Shown: positions 36,091 to 48,869, counted from the stretch's first letter. The stretch: DNA of 64,000 bases from Dama dama (GCF_033118175.1 NC_083697.1:21798001-21862000); one strand, 5' to 3'. Made by a program: numbers and translations. Notes: generated from the sequence alone by a model not told the origin.

Positions 36091-37660
36091 CTCGTTAACC
36101 TGAATCAATTGATAACACTTACTCAACTGATTCCATGAAGGTTCTAACTCAGAAACACCTCTAAGTAATGTAGACGTGCTAACTATGACACATAGAATGA
36201 TGCAACCTATGTAGGTAGAAAGTTTAAGATATATAAGAAGAGATACATCACGTAAGCATATAACTGAAACCTAAGTTAGAACTGAGTAAGTACCTTATGA
36301 GTGATACAAAGTACCTTGGACTTTCAGAGGAGAGTGAGTTACTTCTGGTTGGGAGGATGAAGACAGCATGTTTGAGATTTTTTTTTTTCTTTTTTTACTT
36401 TGAAAAAATGGGCAGGGTTTTAATAGAAATGGAGGAAGAACATTTCAGGCAAGGAAATAGCATGATAAAGATTTAATAGCAGCTATGGGATGAGCTTGGT
36501 GAACCAAGAATAATCCAACCTGGGGAAGTGATAGAAGATTTAAACTGTAATACTGATAGCGAGAAAAGATAGACAGAGCTAAGAAAGGTAACCAAAAAAC
36601 GACATTGGATGAGAGGGTTTAGGGAAAGGACAAATTCAGATAACTTCAAGTATCTGAGTTACAAACTTTAGTTATTCTGACTGAATGATGATGCCATTAG
36701 CAGAAATATGGAAATGCTATTCATTTGAAGAGTAATTTCTTAAGTTGGGTGAATAAGAAAAGGAACCATGGCAAGGCAGATAGGGAGAAATACATTTTTG
36801 GAATCCCAACATCAGGAAGTCTAGGTTTTCCCGGTAAAAATTCCCCAACTGACATGTTCAACCAAGACTGATTTTACTGAGAAGTCAAGTTGGTGGCAAC
36901 CTATTCTGACTTCTAAGGCAGCCAAAACTTGACAAAAACTTTTCATTTATTTGTCAACTGTATAAGAAAATCCACACCATTAGATAGCTTGATATGGATT
37001 CAGACTTCAAAAACAAAAGCTCCCTAAATGTCATTAGATTGTCCAACTTCTTTTAAAAATCAAAAATAGTCAAAAGCTGATAGAGCTTGAAAAAGCTCTC
37101 TTATCTTGGAACACTGGGGGCAGACTTTGGTAAGGTGTTGATACAGACAAGAGGAAGTGGGTACCAAGAAACTTGAGGGAGGGAAATTCATGATTTCTTA
37201 ATAATTTATTAATCAAAAACTATTTTTAAGGATCAGTTGGGCATAGGGTATCTTGCTAAATACATGGGAAGAAAACAACGGCAAAGCAGTTTAGTGGGCA
37301 AAGGATAATGAATTTATCTTACCTTATAATTTTGCCAAAGGCTAATATTTTGTGTACATCCATAGGAAATAGGTTACATGTTTTGGGTTTCCAAATTAGA
37401 AATTTTAAAACACTATAATCTTTAGTATTTATTGCTTGAGGGCTTTGTCTATCTGATTCATCAGTCTTTCAAAATGTATTAGAGTTTACTGATGAAGTTG
37501 GAGCTGCCCACTATTTAGCATAGTATATTGTCATGGTGCATGGAAGGACTGGACCCCTATTTATAGAAAATTAACTTAATAATGTATGTGTTATTTCTAT
37601 AATGGTGCAGGTAAAGATATATGCACTTACTTTACCAACTTTAAAAGTCTAAATAGGCCT
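36090..37660. other. Intergenic, no gene seen
   Basis: No gene or confident repeat was recognised. Short random frames only. Confidence 0.5.
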
Positions 37661-38496
37661 CAGTTCAGTTCAGTTCAGTTCAGTCACTCAGTCGTGTCTA
37701 ACTCTTTGCGACCCCATGAATCGCAGCACGCCAGGCCTCCCTGTCCATCACCAACTCCCGGAGTTTACTCAAACTCATGTCCATTGAGTCGGTAATGCCA
37801 TCCAACCATCTCATCCTCTGTTGTCCCCTTCTTCTCCTGCCCCCAATCCCTCCCAGCATCAGGGTCTTTTCCAATGAGTCAACTCTTTGCATGAGGTGGC
37901 CAAAGTATTGGAGTTTCAGCTTCAGCATCAGTCCTTCGAATGAACACCCAGGACTTATCTCCTTTAGGATGGACTGGTTGGATCTCCTTGAAGTCCAAGG
38001 GACTCTCAAGAGTCTTCTCCAACACCACAGTTCAAAAGCATCAGTTTTTCGGTGCTCAGCTTTCTTCACAGTCCAACTCTCACATCCATACGTGACCACT
38101 GGAAAAACCAAGCCTTGACTAGATAGACTTTGTTGGCAAAGTAATGTCTCTGCTTTTTAATATACTGTCTAGGTTGGTCATAACTTTCCTTCCAAGAAAT
38201 AAGCGTCTTTTAATTTCATGGCTGCAATCACCATCTGCAGTGATTTTGGAGCCCTAAAAAATAAAGTCTGACACTGTTTCCACTGTTTCCCCATCTATTT
38301 GCCATGAAGTGATGAGAGCAGATGCCATGATCTTAGTTTTCTGAATGTTGAGCTTTAAGCCAACTTTTTCACTCTCCTCTTTCACTTTCACCACGAGGCT
38401 CTTTAGTTCCTCTTCACTTTCTGCCATAAGGGTGGTGTCATCTGCATATCTGAGGTTATTGATATTTCTCCCGCAATCTTGATTCCAGCTTGTGCC
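37661..38496 (-). mobile_element. BovB LINE, 5'-truncated
   Basis: The 3'-terminal 0.84 kb of BovB lies on the minus strand, with the (CTGAA)n tail at 37661-37683. A minus-strand frame (37698-38111) encodes the C-terminal part of the BovB polyprotein (FELWCWRRLLRVPW, EKTLMLGGIGG, RMRWLDGITDSMD). A second frame (38254-38505) holds RYADDTTLMAESEEELKSL, the end of the reverse-transcriptase core. The element is broken by frame changes and is inactive. Confidence 0.95.
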
Positions 38497-38779
38497 TAGA
38501 GGCACAAGTATTTAGTAAGTTCTTTTATCAATAAGTTGCACTTTTAAAATTCCACAATATAACCCACTTATCAATAATTCAAAGCTGAGGAGTCTTGCTG
38601 ATATGACAGAATTAACATTCAAAAAGATCTGAATAGGTTGAAATATAGAATTGAAACTATTATTGGAATTTAATGATAGATATAAGTAATTTTTATAGTT
38701 AAAAAAAAATCAATAAATACCCAAAGTGATGAAGTTGGCTTAATAGAAACTCCTAAAAGCTAAATTATCAGGGATTTTA

Positions 38780-39292
38780 GTGGATAGAGTAGCCAGCCTT
38801 CATGATGATTCCAAATATTCCAGGCTCCTATAATTCACATCTTGCAGTCCCCTTTCACATTAAATAAAGTTAATCCATGTAGCTAATAGGATTTGTGGAA
38901 ATGATAATGTGTGGCTTCCGAGGTTGGGGCATAAAAGATAAAGCAGCTTTTTCTTTGGATCACTTTCTGTCAGGGAGAAGTAGCTGCCATCTCAGGAGGA
39001 CACTTAGGCAGCCTTATGAAGAAACCCACGTGGTGAGGCTCTGAGGCTACCTGCCAACACCCAGTCTGAACTTCCCAACTATGCGAGGGAGCATCTCTCA
39101 AGCAGAACCTACAGCCCCAGTCAAACTTACAGATGGCTACAACTTCAGCCACTCTCTTGAATCCAACCTCACAGTAGACTTTGAACTAGGAACCACTTAG
39201 CTAAGCTGCTTGCAAATTCCTAACTCATGGGAACTGAGATATTGTTGTTTTCAGCCAGTGAATTTTGTAGTAATTTGCTACATGTTAATAGA
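38780..39292 (+). mobile_element. MaLR (MLT1-type) 5' LTR
   Basis: It is homologous to the copy at about 40735-41280. Shared blocks include GGAAATGA-AAT-TGTGGCT, GAGGACACTTA-GCA and the TTGTTTTCAGCCA...GTAATTTGCTACATG end. The start is uncertain by about 30 bp. Confidence 0.7.
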
Positions 39293-40735
39293 TTTGGAAG
39301 TGGGTTGCTGCCATACCAAATCCTAAAAATGAGGGAGAGGCATTGGAATGAGGCAGTAGCAGAAGTGAAAAGATGTTGAAGAAAGTACCAGTACAAATTG
39401 AAAATATTTGTACAGACTGTTTTTACAAGTCTGATGGCTTTTGAGAAGACTGCTAGTGAGGAAAATGTTATTGGAAACTGGAAGAGGATAGTTTTTAATT
39501 CAGTGACAAAAAGTTGAGCAACACTGTCGCCTGCAGTGATGTAGGAACTAGAAAAATGGATCTAGTAAAATATATGATAAAGTGTTCTTTCTGAGTGCTA
39601 AAGGTGTTCCTTGATTTCTTCTCGCTATTTATGGTCAAAGGAAAGAGGGGGAAGATAAGCTAAAAGAACAACTGTTAAACCAAAAAATGCCAAGACTTGT
39701 TAGTCTTGAAAATTCCCAGCCTCTCAAGATGGGCACCAATGGGAAACAAAGAATTGGCTTCTAAGCAAAGATCAACTCCAGGCACTGTCAGACAATCACT
39801 GTATAAAAATGAAGTTGAGGATATGACTATAAAATCCTTCGCTAAGATTTTAGAAAGAGCTAAGATCATCACTCAGGAGAGTTGGCCAGACAGACATTAG
39901 GGCTTCTAGGAAGCTTAAGGGTACTGTACATCAGTAATCTCAGTAGAAACTCTACATAGATAAGGGATTATCTCAAGCAGATATGTAGGTGTGGCTTTTG
40001 CATAATGAAATATAGTAAGATTCACAGGAGACCCATTTAAAAAAGTATTTAATTGTTAGAAACATCAGCAGCTTGGACTGAAAGGAACAGAAACAGAACA
40101 AAAGGAAAAGAGTCTTTGGACCTATAGGCAGGAACCAGACTGAGAAAACTACACAGATCCAAACCTAGGCTACCTTTCATGGAAAAATCAGTTGACTCAG
40201 AAGGCAGAAACCAAGAGCTTAAAAGTCAGAGCCAAGAGTCATGGAAAGTCATTCCCAGAGAGCAGTAGGAATAAGTTCTAATGAAAGAACTTCCAACATT
40301 TGCCTAGCTAGACTAAAGAATTACTATGAACCAGGGATTCCTATATTTCTCTTGCTTTTTGCCCTTTGAACAGGAACATATATAATGGTTATGGCTACCC
40401 AGGTGGCACTAGGGGTAAAGAACCCGCCTGCCAATGCAAGAGACATAAGAGACGCTATCCTATCTTCCATCATTGTATGCTGGCGGGGGGAGGGGGTGGT
40501 GGTGTTGGAGGTGGGTGGACAGATATCTTATCTCTTTAATTCACAGGTTTTTCAGACCAATGAACTGTTCTCAAGGAACCATACCCAGAGAACTTCATCC
40601 ATATCTGGGCCTTACTGAGACCAACAAAGATTCTAGATTTTGAGATGATGATGTAACGGGATAAAACGTCTAGTGGTCTTGAGAAGGTGTGAGTACAACT
40701 TATCTGTGGAAGGGAGATTAGTCAGTGAGGGATAG
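39292..40735 (+). mobile_element. MaLR internal region
   Basis: About 1.45 kb lies between two same-orientation LTRs. It resembles the noncoding internal part of MaLR elements (ATTGTATGCTGG, then CATATCTGGGCCTTACTGAG, then ATTCTAGATTTTGAGATGAT near its end). No coding capacity for retroviral proteins was seen, as expected for MaLRs. A short Bov-tA head fragment interrupts it at about 40391-40455. Confidence 0.65.
40391..40455 (+). mobile_element. Bov-tA fragment (head only)
   Basis: GGCTACCCAGGTGGCACTAG, then AAGAACCCGCCTGCCAATGC, matches the tRNA-like head of Bov-tA. The body is missing. It lies inside the MaLR internal region, so it is younger than that element. Confidence 0.75.
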
Positions 40736-41280
40736 AGGATGGACTCCAGGGTCAACCCCCAACATGGCCCCAAGTAATTCTTGCTGCCTGATATTAATGC
40801 CCCTGTTTAGTCCTTCCCCTCTCACACTGGATAGGACTGACTTGCATAACCAGTAGTATATTAATATTATGGAAATGACAATATGTGGCTGCCAAGACTA
40901 GGACATAAAGGATATTGTGACTTCTGCCTTTGCTCTCTCTTAGATCACTCACTCTCAGGGAAGTCAGAAATCACATCATTTCATGAGGACACTTAAGCAA
41001 CCCTAAGGACATATCCATGGTGAGGAACTGAGCCAGCATGAATTTGACTGCTATATAAGCAAGCCATCTTAGAAGCAGATCCTCCAACCCTAGTCAAGCT
41101 TTCAGAGGATTGTAGACCTAGCTAAGATTTTAGCTGTAGCCTCATGAAAGACACTAAACCAGGATTACCCAGCTAAGTTGCTCTCAAATTCTTCAGCCAC
41201 AGAAACTGTGAAAGATAATAACTGCTCATTGTTGTTTTTAGCCACTAAAATTTGGGGTAATTTTAATGAAATAACAGGTA
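40735..41280 (+). mobile_element. MaLR (MLT1-type) 3' LTR
   Basis: Same family and orientation as the LTR at 38780-39292. It starts near the ACATGGCCCCAAGTAATTC segment and ends in TTTTTAGCCACTAAAATTTG and GGGGTAATTT. It is diverged from its partner, so the element is old. Confidence 0.7.
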
Positions 41281-41307
41281 AGTAAATCAGTGAACTGCAA
41301 TTTCATG

Positions 41308-41584
41308 CTGCTGCTGCTGCTGCTAAGTCACTTCAGTCGTGTCCGACTCTCTGCGACCCTGTAGACGGCAGCCCACCAGGCTCTGCCGTCCCTGGGATTC
41401 TCCAGGCAAGAACACTGGAGTGGGTTGCCATTTCTTTCTCCAATGCATGAAAGTGAAAAGTGAAAGTGAAGTCGGTCAGTCATGTCCAACTCCTAGTGAC
41501 CCCATGGACCGCAGCCTACCAGGCTCCTCCGTCCATGGGATTTTCCAGGCAAGATACTGGAGTGGGGTGCCATTGCCTTCTCTG
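41308..41584 (-). mobile_element. Bov-A2 SINE
   Basis: Two Bov-A units are separated by the GAAAGTGAAAAGTGAAAGTG linker, with the (CTG)n complement of the AGC tail at 41308-41324. A 9-bp target-site duplication AATTTCATG (41299-41307 and 41585-41593) flanks it. The CTG run is a likely polymorphism. Confidence 0.95.
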
Positions 41585-41593
41585 AATTTCATG

Positions 41594-42825
41594 ATGAGGC
41601 AATAGTTGAAATGACTGCTTAAGAATATTTTGTATTTTTTGACTGCATCAACTGAATAAAGGTTCCATATCAGCTATGGTAATAGTTCACTTCTAGACTT
41701 ACATCAACTTAAGATATTGTATATAGTGTGAGTCATAGACTTTGAAAGACATTAGCAAACACATTGAGAGCACTAAAAGACTATCAGGATAGTGAAGACA
41801 ACAGAAAGGAACATGAAGAGTATGTGAAAACAACTAGTGTGTGTGAGAATACCTGGGGGTGCTTTGAGTAGACTTGGGGGTGACATGGCATTTGTACATG
41901 TGTTTAAATTATTAGCACAGGAAGCAGGTAATAGATATATCCAGCATGCCCTATGTTCCTTAAATGGGGAGAATAAGAGCAAAAGGCTAAAAGGTATAGA
42001 ACAACAGATGTTAAATAACACAGAGAAGCATTTTTGGATGCTTCCAGTTCTCTAACTAAAGAACAATTTCTTCACTGGAAGAACTGAGACACAGGCTAGA
42101 TCATCACCTATAAAAATGCAGAACAGAAAAATCCTGGATTAGGATGTTGGATAAACTCTGCAAACTGTCTTCAAGGCTACTTTCTCATCTGTCCTAAGAT
42201 ATATTTATTCAGTTACCTGCAATAAGGAGCAGATTTATAGGAACTCCCATACGTGAACCTCTAAAATCTTGTAGCAGTTTCATCACAGGTGACACAGTAG
42301 ACGTTTTGCAGGGCCATGGAGTGTAATTCGTGTTTTCCCAATTACATGAGCATCCAGAAACAAAGCAGAGATGAATATAGAAGAAAGATACTCTATTAGT
42401 TCTGAAGATTTAAAAAACTTCTCTGGGATAGATGTATTTTCTGAAGCTAAGATTCAATTGTTTTGGCCTCATTTTAAAGCAGGACATTGTGGATTAGATT
42501 GATTTATAAGATTTAAAGTCAACTTGTCTATCACAAAGTACAAAGAAGGTGAGCATAAATCAAATCATTTTCCCCACTGAGAATAATTTCATTATCTACT
42601 GTTTAAGGAACATCTAAGGGATCCATTATGTGCCCTATATGTTTCTGTAAGTGTTAAGCTTTCAATCAACTAAGCAGAGTCATATAACTGTTGATAATAG
42701 AGTTGGGAAAAGACCTGAGGTTTCTTAAATCTTAATGTAATATGCACAATTTGGGGTTTTTTTAAGAGCTATATTACTTTTTCTAGAGTAATAAGAAGGA
42801 AAACTACACAGGAGTTTCAAACTAC
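41594..42825. other. Intergenic, no gene seen
   Basis: Unique-looking DNA with short random frames on both strands and no repeat family recognised. Confidence 0.45.
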
Positions 42826-42995
42826 TACGTAAAAAGTAATAAGCTACAAGCATATATTGTACAACACAGGGAATATAGTAAATATTTTGTAATAATTTTA
42901 AGTGGAGTATAATCTATAAAAATATTGAATCACTATGCTATATGTCTGAAACCAATATAACATTGTAAATCAACTATACTTAAATAAGAAAAACA
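42826..42995 (+). mobile_element. L1 LINE 3' end
   Basis: It carries the L1 3' UTR signature: AATATTGAATCACTATGC, then CTGAAACCAATATAACATTG, then AAATCAACTATACTTAAATA. It is 5'-truncated with no ORF. Confidence 0.8.
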
Positions 42996-42999
42996 AAAA

Positions 43000-44345
43000 A
43001 TATACAGAAGATGAGTGAGTTGATGTCCTTATCCTTAAATAACTTCAGAATTATTGCTAAGAAAATATTTGCAATTATAAAAAAAACAATATGCCTGTAA
43101 CATTTTATTAGATAATTTTGTCTAATGTAATATTTCTCTAAACAGAAACATAGAAAACAAAACTATACTCTTCACCAATCGTCTCTGAAGTTATTAAAGA
43201 ACATTTTCTCAGTTTTATTATCTATAAATTGGGATTAATACCTATGTAGAACATACATGAATGTTATGCAAACACTGATTTGTTATCTATTGTGCTTTGA
43301 AGATGTTTCTGATAACTGTGAAATGCTTTTTAAAAAATATTTCATTTCTCAAATTTATTAGGACAGTGATCATATGTGCACTGAATAATGCATATTAAAA
43401 TGCCAACCTTAAGTCTAAAGTAAACATTTTTTATTTTTTTATGTTACACAGGTTCAGTGTCCTGAGCGCTTCCCAGGGAATGTAAAAGCCCATTCTTAGG
43501 TTGCTGTCTTAGAAAAAGCTCATGTTTAACATCTTATCAATGATCCTCCTGAGTTATTTTTCTATCATCATTATTTTTATTTTATATTACCAGTATAGAT
43601 TAAGAAGAAAAATATATAAGGCAAACTATTCATAAATATATCAACATTTGAACATGGATACTTGCCTTTCAAAATCTTATTTAATGTGGCAAGATTTTTA
43701 GATTGTAGTTCAAAGTTCTTAAGTTTTTTGCTATGTAACTGAGGGGGAATGTCTGCTTTTTCTCACTTCTTACAAAATGTTTCTAGCCTATGAATCTTCA
43801 CTTATCCTTGGGATCCACTGGGATTAACATTTATAAACTGCAAATACACAAAAAGCAAAGGGCTAAGGCTTTCCAAATAGGTATAATTTGCTTTTTTCAG
43901 TGGTGGTAAATGAGGTAATATTAGTTATCATTAAGAAGAATGGAAAATACTCATTTTCAACATATATTGCAATTAAACACAGTTTCTTTAAAAACTGAAT
44001 TGGTCTGGGTTTAGAATCTAGAAAACATAAGAAAGTGTATTTCTGATAATGAATGATAGGAGCATCCACTATTTCATACTAGATGGCTACTTACAAGTGC
44101 CATGTGGCAATGTTAAATATTTAAAATACTGAAAAATTAATATATTTAGTTCCCTTCTTAGAAAGTCTGAGGGCTTTTTAATTGAAAAGGCACTGTTAAC
44201 CTATGTTTGAAGATTTAGTTTTAAGGACATTATAGCATAAACTAACTAAAATGTTGAATGTCTTTGAATGTGGAGTATAATTTTGCATTGCTATGTGTTT
44301 ATTTCCTATAATGGAAGCTAACCTCAGATAATTTTTATTTTTATT
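43000..44345. other. AT-rich intergenic DNA, no gene seen
   Basis: No exon or repeat family was recognised with confidence. Confidence 0.45.
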
Positions 44346-44348
44346 ACT

Positions 44349-44458
44349 TTTTTTTTTTTTTTGGCATGCAGGACCTTATTTCCTTGACCAGAGATTGAAT
44401 CCATATCCACTGTGGTAGAAGCACAGAATCCTAACCACTGAACTGCTGGGAATTTCCT
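44349..44458 (-). mobile_element. CHR-type SINE, diverged
   Basis: The complement reads GGAAATTCCCAGCAGTTCAG, then CTAGAGTGG-like CHR head sequence ending in a poly-A (T18 on this strand, 44349-44362 region). It is diverged, so the family call is moderate. Confidence 0.6.
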
Positions 44459-44459
44459 A

Positions 44460-45185
44460 AAATTTTAAAAAGAAAATAAATTTTAAAATGTAGAATGAAT
44501 GTATTTCTCTTTTCTCAACCATTTTTTAAATAAATCATATGCCAATATCAAAATATCTCATTGTTACTGACATACAGAATATTTTGAAAGTTCAATATCC
44601 GTTTTCTTTAAGACATAGCTTAAAGTAAATTTTCAGTGTTTGCCTGAAAGACAATTAATCCATCCTCAACTTGTGTGATCCTTTGCCCTAATAAATTGGT
44701 TCTCCTTTTGTGGCTTTGATATTTACAATTTAATTGACACTATCAGTGCAACAAATAATATGTATCTTCATATTTTAGAGTATAAATTTCATAGAATTTT
44801 CAATACATTATAGCTCATAAGAGTCTATCATTAACTCAGTGCATTAAAACAACACTGGAGAAATAAATACATAACATTTTAGATGGTATAATGGGAAAGA
44901 AGAGAGAGTCAGTGTGGAATACACTGACCATTACCAGGGATTCATGGTTACCTATCCTCTTCGCTTACTTTTAGGCAAAAATAAGACCAAACCCATCAAT
45001 TCAATAATCTATTCAATAGCTCAGGTATTCAGATTGCATTTCTTTAAAAAGTGCTTTGAGGAAGGCAGTTTGAAAAACGTCTGGCCCATCGACATGCAAA
45101 TAAATTCGAGTAAATACTTGGAAACGCTAAAATCGATCATTTATATTCTAAACATGTCACATTTATTGGAAGACTCTAAAACTTC
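44460..45185. other. Intergenic, no gene seen
   Basis: AT-rich; nothing recognised. Confidence 0.45.
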
Positions 45186-45187
45186 GC

Positions 45188-45400
45188 TGGGGCTTCCCAG
45201 GTGGCGCTAGTGGTTAAGAACCTGCCTATCAAGGCAGAAGGCGCAAGAGATTCAGGTTCAATCACTGGGGCAGGAAGATCTCCTGGAGGAGGGTACGGCA
45301 ACCCGCTCCAGCATTCTTGTCTGGAGAATTCCATGGACAGAGGAGCCTGGTGGGCTACAGACCGGAGGGTTGCAGAGTCAGACGCAACTTAGCACGCATG
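45188..45400 (+). mobile_element. Bov-tA SINE
   Basis: A full Bov-tA (GGGGCTTCCCAGGTGGCGCT head; Bov-A body). The 7-bp AAAACTT occurs on both sides (45178-45184 and 45402-45408), consistent with a target-site duplication. Confidence 0.92.
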
Positions 45401-45551
45401 CAAAACTTTTGTTTAGCTCTGAGCTCTTATGATGGTTTCCCACTAGGAAAAAAAAAAAAAGGCAGAAAAGCCACTCCTTTCAGCAAAAGATTGGAGAGAG
45501 ATTTTTAAGCACTTGCGTGTGTGTGTGCGCGCGGGTTGGGGTGGGCAAGGG

Positions 45552-45770
45552 CGGGTTCCCAGGTGGCTGAGTAGTGAAGAACCTGACTGCTGATGCAGGA
45601 GACATAATAGACGGGTTTCGATCCCTGGGTCGGGAAGATCCCCTGGAGGAGGGCATGGCAACCCACTCCAGTATTGGTGCCTGGAGAATCCCATGGAAAG
45701 AGGAGCCTCGTGGGCTACAGTCCATGGAGTTGCAAAGAGTTGGACACGACTGAGCGACTTAGCAGGCACA
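45552..45770 (+). mobile_element. Bov-tA SINE
   Basis: A second full Bov-tA, 150 bp after the previous one and in the same orientation. A short (GT)n(GC)n run (45516-45533) precedes it. Confidence 0.92.
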
Positions 45771-45774
45771 GTTT

Positions 45775-46470
45775 TTTTTAAACATAAATGTAATTAAGTT
45801 ATGGGGGAAATTTTATCTTAAAAACAAAAACTAAACTATGAGTTAAACTAGATCTTATATATCTTTGTATATCCTCAGATCCTAACAGAATGAGGTATAA
45901 ATTCATTAAATAGGAATTGAATGAATTATTTTACAAATGAAATTAAACAAACATTTTAAAAATGCAGCATCTTTAGTATTTATTACTAAGTTTGGCATCA
46001 ATTCAACAATAGCAACTCAGCTTATTTTGTTTTCAAGGGCCAAATCTGTATCATTAAACATCATTTTATAGGTAATTTAAAAACTTTATACAGGTAGGCA
46101 CAGTTGTATAAATACTACTTATTAACTCACATAAATTTAAAATTAATTTTTAAATTAATATGGAATCATTTAATGTTTTTCTGGTTCAAATCCCAAGCAT
46201 GAAATATATCAAATAGAATGCTAATGTAAATGAGTTGATGTCAAATCACAAAGAGCTAAAAAACAGAAATGTGCAACAGAAATGTGAGTACGTCTGAACA
46301 TCTATCATTTACATGGCTAACTAGAATAAGTAATTTTTTTTATAGATTCTGAAGTTTATTTTCATTTATTTCAGACACTTGGAAACTAGCCATTGTTACT
46401 GTGATTGATGTTGAACTTTTAATGGATCATACGTATGCCAATTTTAATAGGCAGTAATGTTTTGTCTAAA
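45775..46470. other. AT-rich intergenic DNA, no gene seen
   Basis: Nothing recognised. Confidence 0.45.
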
Positions 46471-46482
46471 AGTATGAATGTG

Positions 46483-46689
46483 GGTTTCAGTTGTAGCTCA
46501 GTTAGTAAAGAATCTGCCTGCAGTGCAGGATACCTGGGTTCGATCCCTAGGTTGGGAAGATCCCCTGGCGAAGGAAATGGCAATCCACTCCAGTATTCTT
46601 GCCTGGAAAATCTCATGGACAGAGGAGCCTGGTGGGCTGCAGTCCATGGGGTCACAAAGAGTCAGACACGACTGAGCAACTAACACTCA
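46483..46689 (+). mobile_element. Bov-tA SINE
   Basis: Full Bov-tA with the head TTTCAGTTGTAGCTCAGTTA and the GGTTCGATCC box, flanked by a perfect 10-bp duplication TATGAATGTG (46473-46482 and 46690-46699). Confidence 0.95.
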
Positions 46690-46699
46690 TATGAATGTG

Positions 46700-48145
46700 T
46701 GAAAATTAAAACAAAATGGAATCCCTGACAGATGTTCAGTTTGAATATCACTATCTTGCACTTTATCTTGTGTTTTCAAGTTCTCTTTTCTTCTCAAATG
46801 TTCAAGAAAATCTCTCAACAGCCCTTGGAGTGACAGTGCCTCTTCACTGAGATCTCCTGGAATTCTGCATATCTTTATTCCCAATTTATGTTAAATGTCC
46901 AGATCCAATCTAGGACTACTAAATATATAAATAATACTAATTTACTAAAAAGAATTGCTCCCTCTAGTGAATTCACACTATTACTTCACTTTCTGGCATG
47001 GCTGCACTAATTTAATAAATGATATAAATGATTATGACTATCAGGTTAATGATAGCGATCTGGTCTGCTTTTGCTGTATTATATAAAATTTAATGCTTTC
47101 TGTGCTTAAACATTGGGAAGTTTCATAATGATCGATTTGAGCTGCTTGCTGGATATTTCAGCACACTGTTCGTACATTTAAAAACTGCACTGAAAAAATT
47201 ATTTATTCCTAAAACCCTTCGTATTACTTTGGAAACACATTTGGTACCAAGTTATTTCCAGGGTTATGACCACGTTACTTCAGCAAAACAAAGAGGGTGA
47301 TTTAAAGCAATTGTTCTTATAGTTAAAATACAGTAGAAGTAAGTTTAACTGGAAATTCAAGTCTAGACATAATGACTGTTTTTGCTCTGGTTACCAGAAA
47401 AATCAGACATTTTTAGCCTTATCCCTCTCTATTAATCAGAAATGTTGTGCAACTAATGATGGCACATGCAAAAATACTTGACGTTCTTTGGAATTTTATT
47501 TAAATTTCTATCACAATACTTGAGTATAAAGTAAAACAGGGGGTTGCAGTGAAAGGAGAGCACTATTTAATTCTCAATTTGTTAATGCAAGACCTGGCCA
47601 TCAAATAATTCATTTTAAACCACAGGAAGGAGAAATTAAAATTGAGAAGTTGTCCAGCTGATTACATTTATATACCTAATTAATTTAAATACACCCGTAA
47701 TAATAGAATAAAACAAAACCAAATCAGTCAGAAGGCTCAACTTTTCTTTCAAAGCAGATTTCCTTTTTGAGGGGAATTTGAATCACTTGGATCATTAGTT
47801 CTGTACTTGACCACTTTGCCTCAATAGGCAAAGCCTTTTTACATTGTAATTTCAGTTAATAAAGCAGATGGTATGGGTTACCAATCCCATCAAGTTAGTT
47901 TTCCTGTATCAATAATAACAGAGTAACTCCATCAAGTTTTATGTAGTTTTCACCTTCCAGGCACTTAGCAAATATTAATTTATCATCGCAGCACTCCCAC
48001 GAGGAGGTAGAAATTTTTAATAAATAAAATATAATAAAAATATAGTCTAGATTGATTTATTTGAAAGCATCCGTGAAAGACAAACAGAGAAACTCTAAAA
48101 ATTAAATGATTATATTAATTATATGAAAGAAGGTAATATTGTTTT
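46700..48145. other. AT-rich intergenic DNA, no gene seen
   Basis: A small MIR-core-like trace lies at about 47960-48015. The rest is unrecognised, AT-rich and without coding potential. Confidence 0.45.
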
Positions 48146-48279
48146 ATGACTCACTCTCCCTGGAAGTCATTTCAGGAGGAACTCAAGGGAGTCAGGGGCC
48201 TGTCAAGGTTTTATAGATTTTGTTTCCACGCTTCCTTCTCAAGGGAAGGAACAACTGGCAGCTTCTCCCTGGAGACACG

Positions 48280-48850
48280 ACTGAGTCCAGGTGAGGGGCA
48301 ACCGGGGTCTGGAGGCCGGCCCTTCCCGGGAATCCCCGGGCCCCGCGAGGGCAGAGGCCCCGCCCCGGGCGGCGGCGCGCGCCCGCGGGCGGGGCGGGGA
48401 TTCCGGCGCCCGGAGCTCAGCTAGGTAGGTCCCGCTCAGGGCTTGAGGCCCCTCTGCCTTTCTGGAGCCTTCCTCCCTCCCCTCCTCGCCCGAGCGCGCC
48501 GTTTACTCTGAGGACCCGCAGCTTCGCGCTCGCCCCCGGGCCTCTCCGCGCGCGCCCCTGGCTCCTCGCTCCCAGGCGGAGCGGCGCCCGGTCGGCGGGA
48601 GGCCTGGGCCGGCGCCCCGAGCCAGCCTGGGGCTGGGCGGCGGTGGGGTGGGTAGGCGGTGGAGCGCGAGGCGGGGCCCGAGCTGCGTGTGCGGGCGCCG
48701 GGCGCGGCTCGGGCCTCGCTCGCCGGCGCTCCGGGCGTGGAGCACACGGTGGTCCAGGCTCCAGAGAGCCGGAAGCGCCTGCACACAGCGGGCAGGCCGG
48801 TGAGGTTTGCGGGCTCCGCGTCCCACACGTTCCCTGGCGTTGGGGCCCGA
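48280..48850. promoter_or_regulatory. Isolated CpG island in the gene desert
   Basis: A sharp switch from AT-rich flank to CpG-dense DNA. It has GC boxes (GGGGCGGGG at about 48389-48397) and no repeat signature. An AP-1 site TGACTCA (48149-48155) lies just upstream, and a splice-donor-like CAG|GTGAGG lies at about 48289. Long overlapping open frames on both strands are compositional. It is most likely an unannotated promoter or a developmental CpG island; the product is unknown. Confidence 0.65.
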
Positions 48851-48869
48851 TTACAAGTCAGGGGAGGGG

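Noticed and set aside
45188..46689. tRNA-like sequences with box B motifs
   Set aside because: They are the tRNA-derived heads of Bov-tA SINEs, continuous with SINE bodies and flanked by target-site duplications, so they are not tRNA genes.
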